Source: Edaphobacter dinghuensis (GTDB lineage: Bacteria > Acidobacteriota > Terriglobia > Terriglobales > Acidobacteriaceae). From it: a stretch of DNA of 64,000 bases. The stretch's first letter is position 1; each line of letters opens with the position of its first letter. The stretch spans positions 992,001-1,056,000 of the forward strand of contig NZ_BMGT01000002.1 of NCBI RefSeq assembly GCF_014640335.1, in the 5' to 3' direction. This document shows, piece after piece, positions 62,030 to 64,000 of this stretch. The position numbers and the translations under genes are program-made. A model generated the notes under the pieces. That model searched no databases and was not told the origin of the DNA. It was given only the letters and a program-made list of their open reading frames with translations.

Positions 62030-63148
62030 TCATAGGCGCTTCGCCAATTGCAGCACCATCTCTCCAATCGACTTCACCGCCGCAGGATGCGCCAACGCCC
62101 GTGCACTCTCCGCCATCTCCTGCCGTCGTGAATCATCTGCCAGCAGTTGCTGCAACACCTGCAATAAACGCTCCTCGTTCAGCGAGGACTCGACGATCAT
62201 CTCCGCTGCCCCTGCAGCGACAAATGCATCGGCATTCTTCCGCTGATGGTCGTCAGCCGCCTGAGGAAACGGCACCAGAACAGAAGCCCTGCCCGCCGCC
62301 GCAAGCTCCGCAATCGTGCTCGCACCGCTGCGGCAAAGGATCAGGTCCGCCGCCGCAAACTGCGCTGCCATGTCATCCAGATAAGGCGTCACCGTGACCC
62401 GCTCAAAACCAATCCCCAGATCACGGTATATAGCGAGCGTTGTCTCCCCATGCCGGCCGCCGGTCTGATGTACCACATCGAGCGTCGGGAAGGCGTCCAG
62501 AAGCCGCGTCATCGCCCTCGGCATCAGTTCGTTGAATACGCGAGCACCCTGACTGGCCCCGAATACCAGCAGCCTCTTGCTCTCGCCCTGCTCTTTTTTG
62601 CCAATCGCAAAAAACTCAGGCCGTACCGGTGTTCCTGTGACCTGTGCCCTGCGAAAATAACGGCGCGTCTCCTCGAAGTTCACCGCAGCCGCCGTCACCA
62701 GCCGCCCCACCAGACGGTTCGCCAGCCCCGGAACGGCGTTCGGCTCAAACGCCAGTGTCGGCACCCGCAGCAAAATCGCCGCCATCATCGCCGGGCCGGA
62801 GGCATAGCCACCCACTCCCACAACAACATCCGGCTTAAAGTTCCGCAGAAGCCCAACGCAGCGCCCCACGCCTAACGGAAGATCCATCAGCGTACGCAAC
62901 CGAGTAGCCACGCTGACATTTTTCAATTGCCCAACATGAATCAGTTCGAGTGGAAATCCCGCCTCCGGCACCAGCCGCGTCTCCAGCCCTCGCGCCGTCC
63001 CTACAAAACGAACCTCAGCACCAGTGGTATCCCGTAGCTCCCGCGCAATCGCCAGCGCCGGAATCACATGACCGCCAGTTCCTCCCCCCGCTATCAGAAC
63101 CCGTAGCCCCACGCTCTTCGCCGCTTGCCCCACGTCAGTCGATCTCAC
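62030..63148 (-). CDS. murG: UDP-GlcNAc:lipid I N-acetylglucosaminyltransferase MurG
   Basis: MurG makes lipid II for peptidoglycan at the inner face of the membrane. The 372-residue GT-B enzyme has VLIAGGGTGGHVIPALAIARELR at the N-terminus, GVGGYASGPAMMAAILLRVPTLAFEPNAVPGLANR, and LILCRSGASTIAELAAAGRASVLVPFPQAADDHQRKNADAFV in the donor-binding domain. Its start overlaps the 3' end of the ftsW-type gene by 14 nt, typical of the division/cell-wall cluster. Confidence 0.96.
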   Translation of the reverse strand: MRSTDVGQAAKSVGLRVLIAGGGTGGHVIPALAIARELRDTTGAEVRFVGTARGLETRLVPEAGFPLELIHVGQLKNVSVATRLRTLMDLPLGVGRCVGLLRNFKPDVVVGVGGYASGPAMMAAILLRVPTLAFEPNAVPGLANRLVGRLVTAAAVNFEETRRYFRRAQVTGTPVRPEFFAIGKKEQGESKRLLVFGASQGARVFNELMPRAMTRLLDAFPTLDVVHQTGGRHGETTLAIYRDLGIGFERVTVTPYLDDMAAQFAAADLILCRSGASTIAELAAAGRASVLVPFPQAADDHQRKNADAFVAAGAAEMIVESSLNEERLLQVLQQLLADDSRRQEMAESARALAHPAAVKSIGEMVLQLAKRL

Positions 63149-64000
63149 GAGTTACGTTCAGCAGAACGCCCATACATGCCATCGTGACAAACAACGACGT
63201 TCCTCCGAACGAGATAAAGGGCAGCGTGATTCCCTTCGTCGGCAGCAGTGCAACCACGACGCTCATGTTGAAGAACGCCTGAATCAGGATCGCCGAGGTA
63301 ATCCCAAAGGCGAGAAACCTCGCAAAGGGATCAGTCGAAAGAAACGCCGCCCGCAGGCCGCGATAGCCGAGAAACACAAACATCGCGACTACAGCCACAG
63401 CGCCAATCAATCCAAGCTCTTCGCAGATATTCGCAAAGATGAAGTCCGTATGCGGCTCCGGCAGGTAGAACAGCTTCTGCCGTCCTTCCATCAATCCAAG
63501 CCCGCGAATTCCCCCCGTACCAACGGCAATCAGAGACTGCAGAATATGGAACCCTGTCCCTCTAGGGTCGGCCTCGGGATTCACAAAGGCCAACATGCGC
63601 GCACGCCGCCAGGGCACACGAAACAGCATGTAATAAAGCACAGGAGAGGCACACGCCAGCGCGATCCCGATGTAGCGCACCTGCAATCCCGCAAGGTAAA
63701 GCATCAGCATGGTGACCGCGGCACACACAATCGCTGTCCCCAAATCAGGTTCTTTGAGGATGAGCGCAATGAACAGCAACGGCGGCAGCGCGGCCCGCAG
63801 CACGGTCCCTCGCCAGTCATCCATCTTGTGCATCCGCGTCTGCAAAAAGTACGCAAGAAACAAAATCAGCACAGGAGTCGCCAGCTCCGAAGGCTGAAAG
63901 CTGAATGCTCCGAAGCGAAACCAGCGATGCGTGTTATGAGAGTCGCGGCTGGCAAAGACCGCCATCAGCAACAGCATCGTCCCCGCAACCAACGGAAAGA
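63135..64000 (-). CDS. ftsW: FtsW-like lipid II polymerase, N-terminus outside window
   Basis: The visible 287 residues are the C-terminal part of a SEDS-family protein: FRFGAFSFQPSELATPVLILFLAYFLQ, LKEPDLGTAIVCAAV, RGTGFHILQSLIAVGTGGIRGLGLMEGRQKLFYLPEPHTDFIFANICEELG and LLPTKGITLPFISFGGTSL. FtsW polymerises glycan strands at the septum with FtsI. The murG neighbour favours FtsW over RodA. The reading frame stays open to the right edge, so the N-terminal helices are missing. Confidence 0.92.
   Translation of the reverse strand, partial: FPLVAGTMLLLMAVFASRDSHNTHRWFRFGAFSFQPSELATPVLILFLAYFLQTRMHKMDDWRGTVLRAALPPLLFIALILKEPDLGTAIVCAAVTMLMLYLAGLQVRYIGIALACASPVLYYMLFRVPWRRARMLAFVNPEADPRGTGFHILQSLIAVGTGGIRGLGLMEGRQKLFYLPEPHTDFIFANICEELGLIGAVAVVAMFVFLGYRGLRAAFLSTDPFARFLAFGITSAILIQAFFNMSVVVALLPTKGITLPFISFGGTSLFVTMACMGVLLNVTREID

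Overview
The window comes from a GC-rich Gram-negative chromosome, most likely an Acidobacteriota (Terriglobia, Acidobacteriaceae; Edaphobacter/Granulicella/Terriglobus-like). The reasons are a VWFA-related protein of the type described from acidobacteria (TIGR03436-like), a soil-associated TIGR03435-like protein, an LptC/LptA fusion, a menaquinone futalosine-pathway enzyme (MqnA), and short hairpin repeats between genes. Genes are densely packed and often share ATGA start/stop overlaps. There is no sign of a prophage, insertion sequence, CRISPR array, tRNA or rRNA.

Layout. 1-9379 (minus): envelope and stress block lptCA-lptB-rpoN-hpf-rapZ-msbA-yicC, the widespread LPS-export/sigma-54 neighbourhood but without ptsN. 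9437-11495: an unknown cytosolic protein, a small outer-membrane barrel and an LTxxQ periplasmic protein. 11612-23770: a LysR regulator divergent from a complete branched-chain amino-acid set, leuA-leuB-X1-leuC-leuD-ilvD-ilvB-X2-ilvN-ilvC, in which X1 and X2 are unrecognised secreted proteins. LeuA lacks its leucine-sensing C-terminal domain. 23904-31711: an orphan soluble histidine kinase with a cNMP-type sensor, DUF427, topA, dprA and small proteins. 31799-34784: mqnA, a DedA-type membrane protein, fabH and the SRP RNA.

34889-41141: a secreted pectinesterase, then a four-gene group (Cys-rich secreted protein, outer-membrane-like protein, MerP-like HMA protein, MerT/MerC-like membrane protein) that looks like an envelope metal-handling module, then DUF4239, FUSC and a PEP-CTERM protein with palindromes upstream. 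41282-45127: rimO with a large extra insert containing a hairpin repeat, the VWFA-related protein and a CAP-domain protein. 45288-57485 holds two paralogous ABC-2 exporters on opposite strands, both with an 8-nt ATPase/permease overlap and the same CTATGTAGT operator-like motif. Between them lie yacG, a TIGR03435 protein, pgpA, a beta-propeller protein, a Tat-exported Gfo/Idh/MocA oxidoreductase, and a TetR/MFS pair with matching palindromes. 57663-64000: cinA, plsY-gpsA, a small membrane protein, a YXWGXW Gly-rich protein and the convergent cell-wall genes murG and ftsW (cut by the right edge).

The best candidates for something undescribed are the metal-handling group (35994-38237), the co-regulated twin exporters, the two secreted proteins built into the leu/ilv cluster, and the dispersed hairpin repeats, one of which lies inside the rimO reading frame.
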